DNA of 64,000 nt from Streptococcus catagoni (GCF_011421425.1 NZ_WPCW01000004.1:62001-126000); one strand, 5' to 3'; counted from the stretch's first letter, positions 35,467 through 44,082 are shown. The notes: generated by a model not told the origin, from the letters alone. Numbers and translations: made by a program.

Positions 35467-36505
35467 GAACTTACAGTTTTCACTTCGCTCTTACTTTGTC
35501 CTTCTTTTTGTGTTTATCTTGGCTATCACCTGTTTTCTCGGTCTTTGTTTGGTGGCTCTTCTAAAATTGGTCTTTGCTTTATCAGGTGGCCTTGGCTTTT
35601 GGATTGGTATCTACACACTAGTCATTATGCTGATTGGAAGTCTTATCATGTGGCAGGGTTCTCTTCATCTGACAAAGCCCATTAGACAGCTTAATGAAGC
35701 TGTTAAGCAAGTCTCTAAAGGTCATTTTTCTGTAAAGATAGTCAGGAAAAGTTATCCTAAAGATAAGGCGCCCTACCATAATGAAATTGATGAGCTCTCA
35801 CAAAATTTCAATAAGATGGCTGATGATTTAAAGCAGGTAGCCGAATTGAGACGGGACTTTATTTCCAATGTGTCGCATGAATTAAAGACCCCTGTGGCCT
35901 CTTTAGTGGGGTTGAGTGATCTTTTGGCTTCTGGTCAATTGGAGGAAAGAGATAGGAATGAACTCTTAGAGATTATGCAGTCTGAAACATTGAGACTAAG
36001 CCGACTCTGTGATGATATTTTGAATCTTTCTCGCCTTGACAAGGGAAATAAGGTCAAAAAAGAAGAACTTCGTCTGGATGAGCAGTTGCGGCATGCCCTG
36101 ATCCTCTTGACGGAAAAATGGAAAGAAAAAGACATAGCCATTGACTTTCAAAGTTATCCTATAAGGATAGTTACTGATCCAGATTTAAGCATGCAGATTT
36201 GGATCAATCTGATTGACAATGCCATCAAGTATTCAGCTCAAAAGGTTGACTTAAAGATTAGCATTGAAAAAGAAAACGAGGGTGTCTGGGTTAGCATCGA
36301 AGATCAGGGATATGGTATTGCCCAGGAAGATCAAGACCGTGTTTTTGAACAATTTTATCAGAGTGATCAGTCCCATGCTCAAGAAGGAAATGGTCTTGGC
36401 TTGGCCATTGTTAAAAGAATAGTTGAGCTCTTAGATGGTGAGATTACCTTCGTCAGTCAATTGGGCAAGGGGACTTGTTTTCAGGTTTATCTTCCCTTAA
36501 AATAA
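35453..36505 (+). CDS. Sensor histidine kinase (HisKA type)
   Basis: 350 residues. Two membrane segments (YFVLLFVFILAITCFLGLCL and FWIGIYTLVIMLIGSLIM) with almost no extracellular loop, a HAMP-like linker, phospho-acceptor His in RRDFISNVSHELKTPVASLVG, N-box NLIDNAIKYS, G-boxes DQGYGIA and GNGLGLAIVKRIV. Intramembrane-sensing kinases of this short-loop type often sense through a partner transporter, which fits the FtsX-type permease in the same operon. Ends at a long bidirectional terminator. Confidence 0.92.
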   Translation: MKKDKNLQFSLRSYFVLLFVFILAITCFLGLCLVALLKLVFALSGGLGFWIGIYTLVIMLIGSLIMWQGSLHLTKPIRQLNEAVKQVSKGHFSVKIVRKSYPKDKAPYHNEIDELSQNFNKMADDLKQVAELRRDFISNVSHELKTPVASLVGLSDLLASGQLEERDRNELLEIMQSETLRLSRLCDDILNLSRLDKGNKVKKEELRLDEQLRHALILLTEKWKEKDIAIDFQSYPIRIVTDPDLSMQIWINLIDNAIKYSAQKVDLKISIEKENEGVWVSIEDQGYGIAQEDQDRVFEQFYQSDQSHAQEGNGLGLAIVKRIVELLDGEITFVSQLGKGTCFQVYLPLK

Positions 36506-36582
36506 AAAAGGCTAGGAAAGACCAGTCTGACAGCTTAGACATAAAGTCTAAGTGGTAGAGGTCAATTCCTATAGCCTTTTTC
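36504..36582. terminator. Long bidirectional terminator
   Basis: AAAAAGGCTAGGAAAGACC at 36505-36522 pairs with GGTC-A-ATTCC-TATAGCCTTTTT ending near 36581. It separates the convergent kinase and PgpA-like genes. Confidence 0.65.
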
Positions 36583-37092
36583 TTAATTTTTGTTGGTAAT
36601 GGCACTTTTATCAGGGTCATTATGGGCAATGCGACTAGCCGCAGCTGCAGCAATGGCACTAACAATGTCATCTAAGAAGGTGTGGCAGCTATTGCCATCC
36701 TTGCGATTGAGCTCTGCTATGATACCAGGTTTAGCCTTATCTAGATAGCCATAATTAGTAAAACCTATAGAACCATACAAATTAACTATAGATAAAGCTA
36801 AAATTTCATCAATGCCGTAGAGACCTTCATCTTTTTTTAGAATATCTAGTAGTGGCTGGGAGAGCTGGTCTTTTTCAGCTAGTTTATCTAGTTCGATTCC
36901 GGTGATAATGGCGTTTTGAACTTCACGTTTTTTCAAAACAGCTGAGACATTGTCAAGGCATTCTTCATAGCTAAGATTGGGAATGTAGTGATTCTGTAGG
37001 GATAAGACTAGGTCTGCAATATCTTCTAAACTAACCCCACGTTCGCCTAAGAGTTGGTAGGAAACTTCTGCTAATCTGTAATTTTTCGTCAT
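36583..37092 (-). CDS. Phosphatidylglycerophosphatase A-like protein (YutG type)
   Basis: 169 residues, start at 37092 with AAGGAGG before it. Soluble, with ISLEDIADLVLSLQ-like N-terminal helices and the conserved core LYGIDEILALSIVNLYGSIGFTNYGYLDK, then FLDDIVSAIAAAAASRIAHN near the end. This fits the PgpA-like family of Firmicutes (YutG), which dephosphorylates phosphatidylglycerophosphate or acts as a low-temperature variant of it. The gene stands alone. Enzyme activity is inferred from family membership. Confidence 0.75.
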   Translation of the reverse strand: MTKNYRLAEVSYQLLGERGVSLEDIADLVLSLQNHYIPNLSYEECLDNVSAVLKKREVQNAIITGIELDKLAEKDQLSQPLLDILKKDEGLYGIDEILALSIVNLYGSIGFTNYGYLDKAKPGIIAELNRKDGNSCHTFLDDIVSAIAAAAASRIAHNDPDKSAITNKN

Positions 37093-37347
37093 CTCAAACC
37101 TCCTTGTTAAGGCTATTATAACACATGAAATCAATGAACTCTTCTTATAGCCTCTATCTACAGCCAGATATAGTATTTTTTAGAATATTAAAAGAAAAAT
37201 AAACTAAAAAAAAATAGAATTAAAAAAACACTATGTTATAATAATAATCGTTACACTTTAAAAAGTTGGAAAATAGCAAAAATGACATTAAAAATCTAAA
37301 AAAACATGTCATATCTGTGTAGAATGTCACTATGAGGTTAGTATGCT

Positions 37348-37686
37348 ATGAAGAATAAAATTTTACAAAAATATATATCAAAAAGAATACGACTTTTAAG
37401 GCTGGAGAAAGGAATGACTCAAGAACAACTTGAGGAAAAAGCTGATCTGGGAACTAATTACGTTTACAAATTAGAAAGCCAATCCACCAATATAAAAGTA
37501 AAGACTTTAGAAAAAGTGATGAAAGCACTTGATGTAGACTTTGAAGAATTTTTTGACACTAGTTTGGTTGAGAAAAACTCAGAACTGGCTGATCTCATTG
37601 TGCAAATCAAAGCACTTTCTTCAGGTCAACAAGACAGGGTTATTAAGGCTCTATCAACTTTAATTGGAGAGATGAAAAGAAAATAA
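37348..37686 (+). CDS. XRE-family transcription regulator
   Basis: 112 residues. HTH at ~10-65: RIRLLRLEKGMTQEQLEEKADLGTNYVYKLESQSTNIKVKTLEKVMKAL (typical lambda-repressor-like fold), followed by a ~45-residue acidic helical tail. Similar small regulators control phage, mobile-element or housekeeping genes in streptococci. No neighbour suggests a target. Upstream (37093-37347) is very AT-rich and holds no other gene; terminator at 37702. Confidence 0.8.
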   Translation: MKNKILQKYISKRIRLLRLEKGMTQEQLEEKADLGTNYVYKLESQSTNIKVKTLEKVMKALDVDFEEFFDTSLVEKNSELADLIVQIKALSSGQQDRVIKALSTLIGEMKRK

Positions 37687-37701
37687 GCAGTACCCCTACG
37701 T

Positions 37702-37728
37702 AAAGCCATACCCTCTATGGCTTTTTTT
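37702..37728 (+). terminator. Terminator of the XRE gene
   Basis: AAAGCCATA (37702-37710) and TATGGCTTT (37716-37724) with a T run. Confidence 0.75.
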
Positions 37729-37742
37729 GAATAAAAAAAGAG

Positions 37743-37812
37743 ACCTAAATCTATTGCTCATAAGGGATGGATCGCTCCATTGCCCTTAGTGCTTCAATAG
37801 ATTTAGGTTTTT
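37743..37812. repeat. Long imperfect hairpin between convergent genes
   Basis: ACCTAAATCTATTG (37743-37756) pairs perfectly with CAATAGATTTAGGT (37795-37808); inside, AAGGG-ATGGA pairs with TCCAT-TG-CCCTT. It is followed by TTTT. This is much longer than needed for a terminator, and a normal terminator stands 15 bases upstream. Confidence 0.65.
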
Positions 37813-37853
37813 AGGGGGAAAGGTGTATATCAAGTCTTAAATAGTGGCCTTCT

Positions 37854-38648
37854 TTACTGAACAAAAGTAATGATGGCAAAGAGCAGATAGTTATAAAGGA
37901 TATGAGCATAGATGCCACCTCTTAGACTGTCTGTTTTGAACCAAAGATAGGTAAAGGGAAGCCTTCCAAGCCCAATCACAATCAGACTTTGATAAAGATT
38001 CCATTGATAGGCTGAAAAATGGAGGGAACCAAAGATGATCGCACTGAAAATAGCTGCCGCTCTAATAGCTAATTGATATGAAAAACACTTGGAAAGATAG
38101 TTGTAGATGACAAGTGTAATAGTAGCCGTTAAAAATTCTTTCCCAACTAAGGGAATCCAGTCTGTACAGAAACGGTAAATCAGACAATAGACATTAGCTG
38201 TTTTGAATTCAGCCACTGCACTATCACTAGAATAAGATAGGCAGAAGTTATCGCCTATGAGCATGAGAATAATAGATAAGAAAAAGGTAACAAGTACCCC
38301 AACAATAACAGTCCACCAGCCATATTTTGGCATGGCTTTTACCAAGGAAGAGCTCTTCTTTTGATAGAGGACATAAAAGCCCAAGCCAGCTAAAAGGGTA
38401 AAGCTAAGGTTTCTTAAGAAATAAAAGAAAAATGGAAAAATTCCGCCTTTATCAGCAAGTAAGAGTGGTAAGAGACTCTGCATACTGCTATAGCTTACTT
38501 CTATAACAAGGTAGGCCAAACTGGTGAGTATGATAGAGAGGATAATAGAAATGGTTTGTGGGTTGTTGTTTTTAATAAAGCTTCTCAAGTTATAACCTTT
38601 CCTAAATGATGTTGACATTTTTTTAATCTTATCTATTAAAAGTAACAT
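37854..38648 (-). CDS. CPBP-like multi-pass membrane protein with degenerate motif 1
   Basis: 264 residues with about seven membrane segments. The C-terminal half resembles the CPBP/Abi (Rce1-like) intramembrane protease family: a motif-2-like segment IIFGSLHFSAY and a motif-3-like SLRGGIYAHILYN. The first motif, normally EExxxR, reads KEFLTATITLVIY here, so one Glu and the Arg are missing and catalysis is doubtful. An alternative start lies at 38615. Members of the family often give self-immunity to bacteriocins, but no bacteriocin gene is adjacent. Confidence 0.65.
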   Translation of the reverse strand: MLLLIDKIKKMSTSFRKGYNLRSFIKNNNPQTISIILSIILTSLAYLVIEVSYSSMQSLLPLLLADKGGIFPFFFYFLRNLSFTLLAGLGFYVLYQKKSSSLVKAMPKYGWWTVIVGVLVTFFLSIILMLIGDNFCLSYSSDSAVAEFKTANVYCLIYRFCTDWIPLVGKEFLTATITLVIYNYLSKCFSYQLAIRAAAIFSAIIFGSLHFSAYQWNLYQSLIVIGLGRLPFTYLWFKTDSLRGGIYAHILYNYLLFAIITFVQ

Positions 38649-38881
38649 AAATGACGTAACTTGTAAACTTTTGTTTACTAGAATTGTCGAAAAAATGTGA
38701 CTGTTTCAAGGCTGAAAAAAGCTAGACAAGCTATTGTGACTGGCTTTTAGCTACCTGACATTTTTTTCTTAAAATTTCTGCTGTAGGATTGATTTTAGAG
38801 GGCTAGATTTCTGTTTTTAGGACTCAGATCTTCTGATCTGGAAAAAGAAGCCCATAGTAATTTATGAGGGAATTTCATCAT

Positions 38882-39040
38882 ATGAACATAAAGGAGCAAC
38901 TTTTATCTGATCTTCTTATTCCCCAAAAGACCTATCTGGTTTTTGATTTAGATGGGACAGTTGTTTTTGATGGGAAAAGGATATTACCTGAGATTGAAAA
39001 GGAGCTTAAAAGGATAGAGAAGATCTATCCTACAGAGTGA
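38882..39040 (+). pseudogene. Truncated HAD-family hydrolase remnant
   Basis: A 52-codon frame with the HAD motif 1, YLVFDLDGTVVFDGKRIL, at residues ~18-35, ending at a TGA after IEKIYPTE. Motifs 2-4 of a ~270-residue Cof-type phosphatase are absent from the window. The stop lies in the arm of a strong hairpin, so the 3' part of the gene has been replaced by a terminator region. Upstream 38649-38881 shows nothing recognisable. Confidence 0.7.
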
Positions 39041-39094
39041 AGACAAGAACTTTGTCTTCACTCTGAGCATCACTTTTGTGATGCTCTTTCTTTT
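39034..39094 (+). terminator. Double hairpin terminator
   Basis: AGAGTGAAGACAA/TTGTCTTCACTCT (13 bp, 39034-39064) followed directly by GAGCATCAC-TTTT-GTGATGCTC (39065-39086) and TTTCTTTT. Confidence 0.75.
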
Positions 39095-39120
39095 AACCTT
39101 TTTCTTTCTAAGCTCTTCAT

Positions 39121-39157
39121 TTAAGTAATTCCTAAGTCCTATTTAAGAATTACTTAA
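39121..39157. promoter_or_regulatory. Perfect 11-bp inverted repeat upstream of the SSURE gene
   Basis: TTAAGTAATTC (39121-39131) and GAATTACTTAA (39147-39157), spacer 15. It lies ~35 bases above a TATACT -10 box (39191-39196) and could be an operator, for example of the two-component regulator encoded downstream. Confidence 0.4.
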
Positions 39158-39226
39158 TAAATAGCGTAGATTTGTTTAAGATCTGCTTGCTATACTGTAA
39201 CCATCAAATAGAAAAGAGGTACGGTT

Positions 39227-40279
39227 ATGAAAAAACATTCAAAGATATCAGGTCTTATCCTAGCTAGTGGAGCAGTTTTACTCTTGAATCTGCCAGCTGC
39301 AGTTTCAGCTGAGCAAAACATGTCTAAAAATCATATGGGCAAACAAGAGTCTAAAATCATGATGACCACTATGGAAAAGGGTTCTAAGTCAGATATGGCA
39401 GTTAAAGACTCTGTTATGATGATGAAGGATACTGTTAATGTTCCGGGTATGTATCTGAAAAATGCTCAAGCACCTGGCCCATTTACAGCAGGTGTCAACC
39501 AGGTCATTCCTTATGACATGTTCGGTGGTGACGGTATGTTAACCCGACTTCTTTTGAAATCTTCAAAAGGAGCTCCGTGGTCAGATAATGGAATGGCTAA
39601 AAACAAGGCCCTCTTACCTTTCATGGATCTAGAAAAAGATATGTACTTTTATCAGGTCAAGCTTGATGGTGACCTTGGCAACTTACAAGACAAGGCTCTT
39701 CTTGACAAGTTACAAATGAATGGCAAGATGACCTACAAAGCCATGGTTGAAGTTTATGGCAAAAAAGATGGCATGGCAGATATGAACAATAAAATAGCCA
39801 GCAAAAAAGTAACTATCAAACTCAACCATCCAACCACTGATAAAGAGGTTAAAGAAGGTTTGATGACAAAACTCCTTGATAAGGTTGAAGTACCAGCAAA
39901 ATATCTTAAAAAAGCAGACTTTCCTGGCCCATTCACAGCCGGAGTTAACCAGGTCATTCCCTTAGAAAACTTTGGTGGTGATGGCATGCTAACCCGCCTC
40001 CTCTTGAAATCATCTAAGGGAGCTCCATGGTCTGATAATGGTAAGGCCAAAAACAAGGCTCTCTTACCAGTCAAAGACTTAGAAGATGGACGTTATTTCT
40101 ATCAGGTTCGCCTTGATGGCAAGCTTGGAAAACTAGAAGACAAAGCGCTGCTTAAGAAACTAAAAATGTCTAAAATGAAGACCTATAAAGCCATGGTTAA
40201 GGTTTATGGCTCTAAAAATGGCAAAGCTGATATGTCTCACATGGTTGGTGAAAAAATGGTCAGCTTTATGATTAAGTAA
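39227..40279 (+). CDS. Secreted protein with two SSURE repeats (fibronectin-binding type), no wall anchor
   Basis: 350 residues. Signal peptide 1-29 (LILASGAVLLLNLPAAVSA). A Met/Lys-rich segment follows to ~75, then two copies of a ~125-residue module starting at ~76 and ~223, each with GPFTAGVNQVIP, GGDGMLTRLLLKSSKGAPWS and KALLxKLxMxxxxTYKAMVxVYG. I recognise this as the SSURE repeat of pneumococcal PavB/PfbB, which binds fibronectin and plasminogen. Unlike PavB there is no LPXTG, membrane anchor or wall-binding domain, so the protein should be released or re-bind from outside. A separate promoter precedes it; a response regulator and kinase follow at 40458. Confidence 0.8.
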   Translation: MKKHSKISGLILASGAVLLLNLPAAVSAEQNMSKNHMGKQESKIMMTTMEKGSKSDMAVKDSVMMMKDTVNVPGMYLKNAQAPGPFTAGVNQVIPYDMFGGDGMLTRLLLKSSKGAPWSDNGMAKNKALLPFMDLEKDMYFYQVKLDGDLGNLQDKALLDKLQMNGKMTYKAMVEVYGKKDGMADMNNKIASKKVTIKLNHPTTDKEVKEGLMTKLLDKVEVPAKYLKKADFPGPFTAGVNQVIPLENFGGDGMLTRLLLKSSKGAPWSDNGKAKNKALLPVKDLEDGRYFYQVRLDGKLGKLEDKALLKKLKMSKMKTYKAMVKVYGSKNGKADMSHMVGEKMVSFMIK

Positions 40280-40457
40280 GACCAGAGCCAGGCTTTAAAG
40301 AGCATCTATCAAACAAAAGAAGCTCAAAACAGTTAGAATGCACAAGGAAATGAGATGTTTTTGGTTCTGAAATTCGGGGCCGGCATATGGTACTTTGTGA
40401 GTGATAGTGTTATACTTTATGGGAGTATAGCACTATTTTTTACGATGAGGTTATCAG

Positions 40458-41150
40458 ATGAAAGATAAGATTTTATTGGTTGATGATGAGTTAGAGATCA
40501 TTGACATTAACAAGCGTTATTTAGAACAGGCCGGCTATGAGGTGACTATTGCTGCTGACGGGATTGAGGCCTTGGCTTTGGCTAAGGAAACTTCTTTTGC
40601 TATGATTATTACAGATATTATGATGCCTCATATGGATGGCTATGACTTTATTTCTGAGCTTTTGATCTTAAAACCAGAACAACCTTTTCTTTTTATTACA
40701 GCTAAGGTGTCTGAACCAGATAAAATTTTTTCCTTGAGTTTGGGAGCTGATGATTATATTTCAAAACCCTTTAGTCCCCGTGAATTGGTTTTAAGAGTAA
40801 AAAATATCTTGAGACGGATCCAAGGTAATGGGCAGAGCAGTGATGCCTTAGAGATTGGGGATCTAGTCATTAACCATATGACTCGAGAGGTTAGGCTAAA
40901 TGGCCATCTGCTTGATGTGACCAACAAGGCCTTCGACCTTCTTTGGATATTGGCCAGTCATAAGAATCGTGTCTTTTCTAAGTCAGAGCTCTATGAGAAA
41001 ATCTGGGGAGACACTTACCTTGAAGATGGCAACACCTTAAATGTGCATATTCATGGCCTTCGAAATGTTATGACAGAATATAGTACCAAAGATTCCCCAC
41101 AAATTAAAACAGTTTGGGGACTGGGCTATAAGTTGGAGGAAAAGGAATGA
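40458..41150 (+). CDS. OmpR-family response regulator
   Basis: 230 residues. Receiver: LLVDDELEIID, phospho-Asp in MIITDIMMPHMDGY, FITAK, DDYISKPFSPRE; C-terminal winged helix with LNVHIHGLRNVM and TVWGLGYKLEE. It overlaps the kinase by 4 bases (ATGA). A TATACT box lies ~45 bases upstream. The adjacent SSURE gene and the operator-like repeat at 39121 make that gene a plausible target; the divergent ABC genes at 42.2-44 kb are another. Confidence 0.92.
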   Translation: MKDKILLVDDELEIIDINKRYLEQAGYEVTIAADGIEALALAKETSFAMIITDIMMPHMDGYDFISELLILKPEQPFLFITAKVSEPDKIFSLSLGADDYISKPFSPRELVLRVKNILRRIQGNGQSSDALEIGDLVINHMTREVRLNGHLLDVTNKAFDLLWILASHKNRVFSKSELYEKIWGDTYLEDGNTLNVHIHGLRNVMTEYSTKDSPQIKTVWGLGYKLEEKE

Positions 41151-42187
41151 AACTAAAGTATTATATTATTATTGGTTACCTTGTTTCCATACTTATAACC
41201 GTAGCAGGTGTTTTTCTTGCTGTTAGTAGGATGTTGATTAATAGTAAGGAAGTTGGCTTTATTTTAATCATTACAACTGTAGCAGCGACCGTAGGTGGTC
41301 TGGTGAGTTTGCTTTTGTTGACCAATGTCTTTTCATCTTTGAAAAAGCTTAAGCAGAAGATGCAAAAAATAGCCGTCAGACAATTTGACACTCAGTCACA
41401 TATCAAGACACCTCTTGAGTTTAAAGCCTTGGAAAACAGTTTTAATCACATGTCCAGTGAATTGCAAGATACCTTTAAATCACTTGCAGAAAGTGAAAAG
41501 GAAAAGACGATGATGATTGCTCAGCTCAGTCATGATATTAAAACGCCGCTGACCTCCATTCAAGCAACTGTGGAAGGGCTTATTGATGGTCTTATCCCAG
41601 AGGTTGAAGTCAAGCATTATCTAAAAACCATTGAAAGACAGACCAGTCGGCTTAATAATTTAGTTGAAGAATTGAATTTTTTAACACTGAATTCAGTGAC
41701 AGAGACGAGCCATTCTCAGAAAGAAGAAACTATTTATTTGGACAAGCTCTTTATTGAAATCTTGTCAGAATTTCAGTTGATGATTGAAAAGGAGAAACGT
41801 CCTATCCATATTGATGTTAGTCCTGAAGCTTCTAAGATTAAGGCTGACTACAATAAGCTTTCTCGGATTATCTTAAACCTGGTCAGCAATGCCTTTAAAT
41901 ATTCACAAGAAGGTACAGCTCTAGACATTAAGAGTTATTACCAGGATGATTATTTACATATTGATATCATTGATCATGGGCAGGGTATTAAGGAAGAGGA
42001 ACTTGAGGCTATCTTCAAAAGACTATACCGTGTTGAAAGGTCCCGCAATATGAGCACTGGCGGCTACGGACTAGGACTTTACATTGCTAAACAATTGGCT
42101 CACCAAATGGGAGGCGATATTAAGGTTCAAAGCCACTATGGCAAGGGTAGTCAATTTACACTTTTATTGAAAAAAGAAAGCCTGTGA
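41147..42187 (+). CDS. Sensor histidine kinase (HisKA type)
   Basis: 346 residues. Two membrane segments (YYIIIGYLVSILITVAGVFL; ILIITTVAATVGGLVSLLLL) with a very short outer loop, HAMP-like region, acceptor His in MIAQLSHDIKTPLTSIQATV, N-box LNLVSNAFKYS, G-boxes DHGQGIK and GGYGLGLYIAKQL. Partner of the regulator at 40458. The stop codon lies in the first arm of the terminator hairpin. Confidence 0.92.
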   Translation: MKLKYYIIIGYLVSILITVAGVFLAVSRMLINSKEVGFILIITTVAATVGGLVSLLLLTNVFSSLKKLKQKMQKIAVRQFDTQSHIKTPLEFKALENSFNHMSSELQDTFKSLAESEKEKTMMIAQLSHDIKTPLTSIQATVEGLIDGLIPEVEVKHYLKTIERQTSRLNNLVEELNFLTLNSVTETSHSQKEETIYLDKLFIEILSEFQLMIEKEKRPIHIDVSPEASKIKADYNKLSRIILNLVSNAFKYSQEGTALDIKSYYQDDYLHIDIIDHGQGIKEEELEAIFKRLYRVERSRNMSTGGYGLGLYIAKQLAHQMGGDIKVQSHYGKGSQFTLLLKKESL

Positions 42188-42222
42188 TGAGCTCTTGATG
42201 AGCCTGGTCACAGGTCTTTTTT
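42181..42222. terminator. Terminator of the second two-component operon
   Basis: CCTGTGA (42181-42187) and TCACAGG (42208-42214), then TCTTTTTT. It also faces the end of the convergent ABC operon. Confidence 0.7.
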
Positions 42223-42227
42223 CTTTT

Positions 42228-42989
42228 TTAAAGTTCAATCCTAGCAAATCTGATGATGGAGAGGCTTAAATTGAAAATAATTAAAACTAAAGTGATGACA
42301 AGCAAGATCTGGTATCTTTGAGGGGAATAGTCTCCTTGAAGGACTGCTGCTTGTTTTTGAATGATAAGAAGGGGGTTCCACTCCCTAAAAGCCTTCAAAA
42401 AAGACAGAAGGAAAAAGAGCACAATAGTAGCCAGCATGCCTAGGAGTACCCCACTATTTTTCTTCAAAAGGGTTGAAAATAAGAAGATCAGACTGAGAAG
42501 GAGAAGACCGAAGAGCCAAGTGCCCAAGTAGACAGTCAACTTGTTTGAGCCCTGATTATTAAAATAATACAAGGTATAGGCATAATGCACTGCTGATCCA
42601 AGGCTATAGCTGAGTGTCCAAATCCCTGCAATAATTGAAAATTTAGCCAGAATCACAGTAGATCTGGGCAGCCCCTTTGTGAGCAGGTTTATCAGTGTCC
42701 CCTGTGCTAATTCCTGGGTCAGGCTGTTACTAAATAAGAAGACCAGAATGATAAAGCCAAGTTGATTGATATTTTTGAAATACTGTATGTAGGAGTCTAT
42801 ATAGCTAGGTTGAGGAAGGGACTGACTTAGCCCCTTAGGTAAGAGGCCAGCCATAATCTGTGGCATTATCAGAGCAGTGAAGGGGCCTAAGATGCCAAAG
42901 ATAATGCCGCAAATAAGCATGGCTAAGGTTTTGTGCCTTCTTAGGTTTTCTATCCATTCTTTTTCTAAGATAAGTTTTAGGTATGTCAT
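42228..42989 (-). CDS. ABC-2-type transporter permease
   Basis: 253 residues with six membrane segments (MLICGIIFGILGPFTALIMP; LGFIILVFLFSNSL; LLLSLIFLFSTLL; LVITLVLIIFNLSLSII). It overlaps the upstream ATPase gene by 4 bases. Last gene of a minus-strand operon XRE regulator-PLDc_N protein-ATPase-permease. Such exporters in streptococci often act in peptide or antibiotic self-protection; the substrate is unknown. Confidence 0.85.
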   Translation of the reverse strand: MTYLKLILEKEWIENLRRHKTLAMLICGIIFGILGPFTALIMPQIMAGLLPKGLSQSLPQPSYIDSYIQYFKNINQLGFIILVFLFSNSLTQELAQGTLINLLTKGLPRSTVILAKFSIIAGIWTLSYSLGSAVHYAYTLYYFNNQGSNKLTVYLGTWLFGLLLLSLIFLFSTLLKKNSGVLLGMLATIVLFFLLSFLKAFREWNPLLIIQKQAAVLQGDYSPQRYQILLVITLVLIIFNLSLSIIRFARIEL

Positions 42990-43879
42990 GAGTTAACCTC
43001 TAAGTAAATGTCTTCTAGGGATTGGTCTAGGACTTCAATAGCTCTTGGGTAAATCTTGCAGCTATTAAGGCGTTGATAGAAGTCCTTTAAAGACTTTTCT
43101 TCTGTCTGTGTTTCCTTTATAGGCAAGTGAAGAATGACCCTATTGTCTTCTTTTTCAAGTTTGAAATGCTCTTTTAAGAGCAGGTAGTCTGATTCTTGGG
43201 CTTTTAGAGAAATTCTTAGTGACTGCTTTCTTGGCAGGCTGTCTTTGAGGTCATCTATATTTTGGATGGTCTTTTTTCTTAAGACTAAAATGTCATCGCA
43301 GATCTTCTCCACATCTGATAAGACATGGGTTGAGAAAATCACTGTTTTTTTACCACGAAGGTTTGAGATGATCTCTAGGATATCCTGTCTTCCCTTGGGA
43401 TCAAGGGCACTGGTGGGTTCATCACAGATGAGGATCTTAGGGTCATGGATCAGAGCTTGGGCGAGGCCCAGTCGTTGTTTCATGCCCCTGGAAAAGCTGG
43501 AAATCAACTGTTTGCTGTCCTTAAGACCTACCTTTTCCAGTAGCTCCTGGACATTTTGGCTCTGCTGATTAAACTTAGCACAGAGCTGCAGATATTCCTT
43601 AGCTGTCATGTAGTCATAGAATTCTGGAACATCTGGTAGGTAGCCGATGTGTCTATTAGTGGGGGTTTTTCCAAAGGTGACCTCTTCTTCAAAGATCTGG
43701 ATGTTGCCAGAGTCTATTTTAAGCAGCCCCAGCAGCATTTTGAGTGTTGTCGTTTTACCTGCGCCATTTGGGCCAATAAAGCCGTAGATCTTATTTTCTT
43801 CTAGTGAGAGGGAAAGATTTTCTAGGATCTTTTTGTCGGCGAAGGATTTGCTGAGCTGATGAAATCTGATAGCAGTCAT
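42986..43879 (-). CDS. ABC transporter ATP-binding protein
   Basis: 297 residues. Walker A GPNGAGKTTTLKMLLG, signature SFSRGMKQRLGLAQAL (S-R-G in place of S-G-G), Walker B ILICDEPTSALDPKG, switch His FSTHVLSD. The C-terminal ~85 residues form the extra domain seen in ABC-2 exporters. It overlaps the PLDc_N gene and the permease gene by 4 bases each, so all are translationally coupled. Confidence 0.9.
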   Translation of the reverse strand: MTAIRFHQLSKSFADKKILENLSLSLEENKIYGFIGPNGAGKTTTLKMLLGLLKIDSGNIQIFEEEVTFGKTPTNRHIGYLPDVPEFYDYMTAKEYLQLCAKFNQQSQNVQELLEKVGLKDSKQLISSFSRGMKQRLGLAQALIHDPKILICDEPTSALDPKGRQDILEIISNLRGKKTVIFSTHVLSDVEKICDDILVLRKKTIQNIDDLKDSLPRKQSLRISLKAQESDYLLLKEHFKLEKEDNRVILHLPIKETQTEEKSLKDFYQRLNSCKIYPRAIEVLDQSLEDIYLEVNS

Positions 43880-44082
43880 TGTTTTTTTCCTTCAATAGTG
43901 ATAAAGGCTATGGGTCCAACAATATTGACCAAGAGGATGATAAGGACCCAAGCGGCTTTATTTAGATAGGTGGTTCTTGTCATTTTTTTTAGTTTAAGAA
44001 GGGCAATGACAATGAGGCTGATCTGTAAGATGATCAGTGGTAGGACAAAGGGTAGGTAGTCATGAGCTATGCTTAGATTCAT
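43876..44082 (-). CDS. Small PLDc_N-domain membrane protein
   Basis: 68 residues with two membrane segments (LPFVLPLIILQISLIVIALL and AAWVLIILLVNIVGPIAFI), matching the phospholipase_D-nuclease N-terminal (PLDc_N) domain, which in small proteins is just a membrane hairpin. It overlaps the XRE regulator by 23 bases and the ATPase by 4. Small PLDc_N proteins beside XRE regulators and ABC-2 exporters form a recurrent streptococcal/enterococcal module; the role is not known. Confidence 0.75.
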   Translation of the reverse strand: MNLSIAHDYLPFVLPLIILQISLIVIALLKLKKMTRTTYLNKAAWVLIILLVNIVGPIAFITIEGKKQ

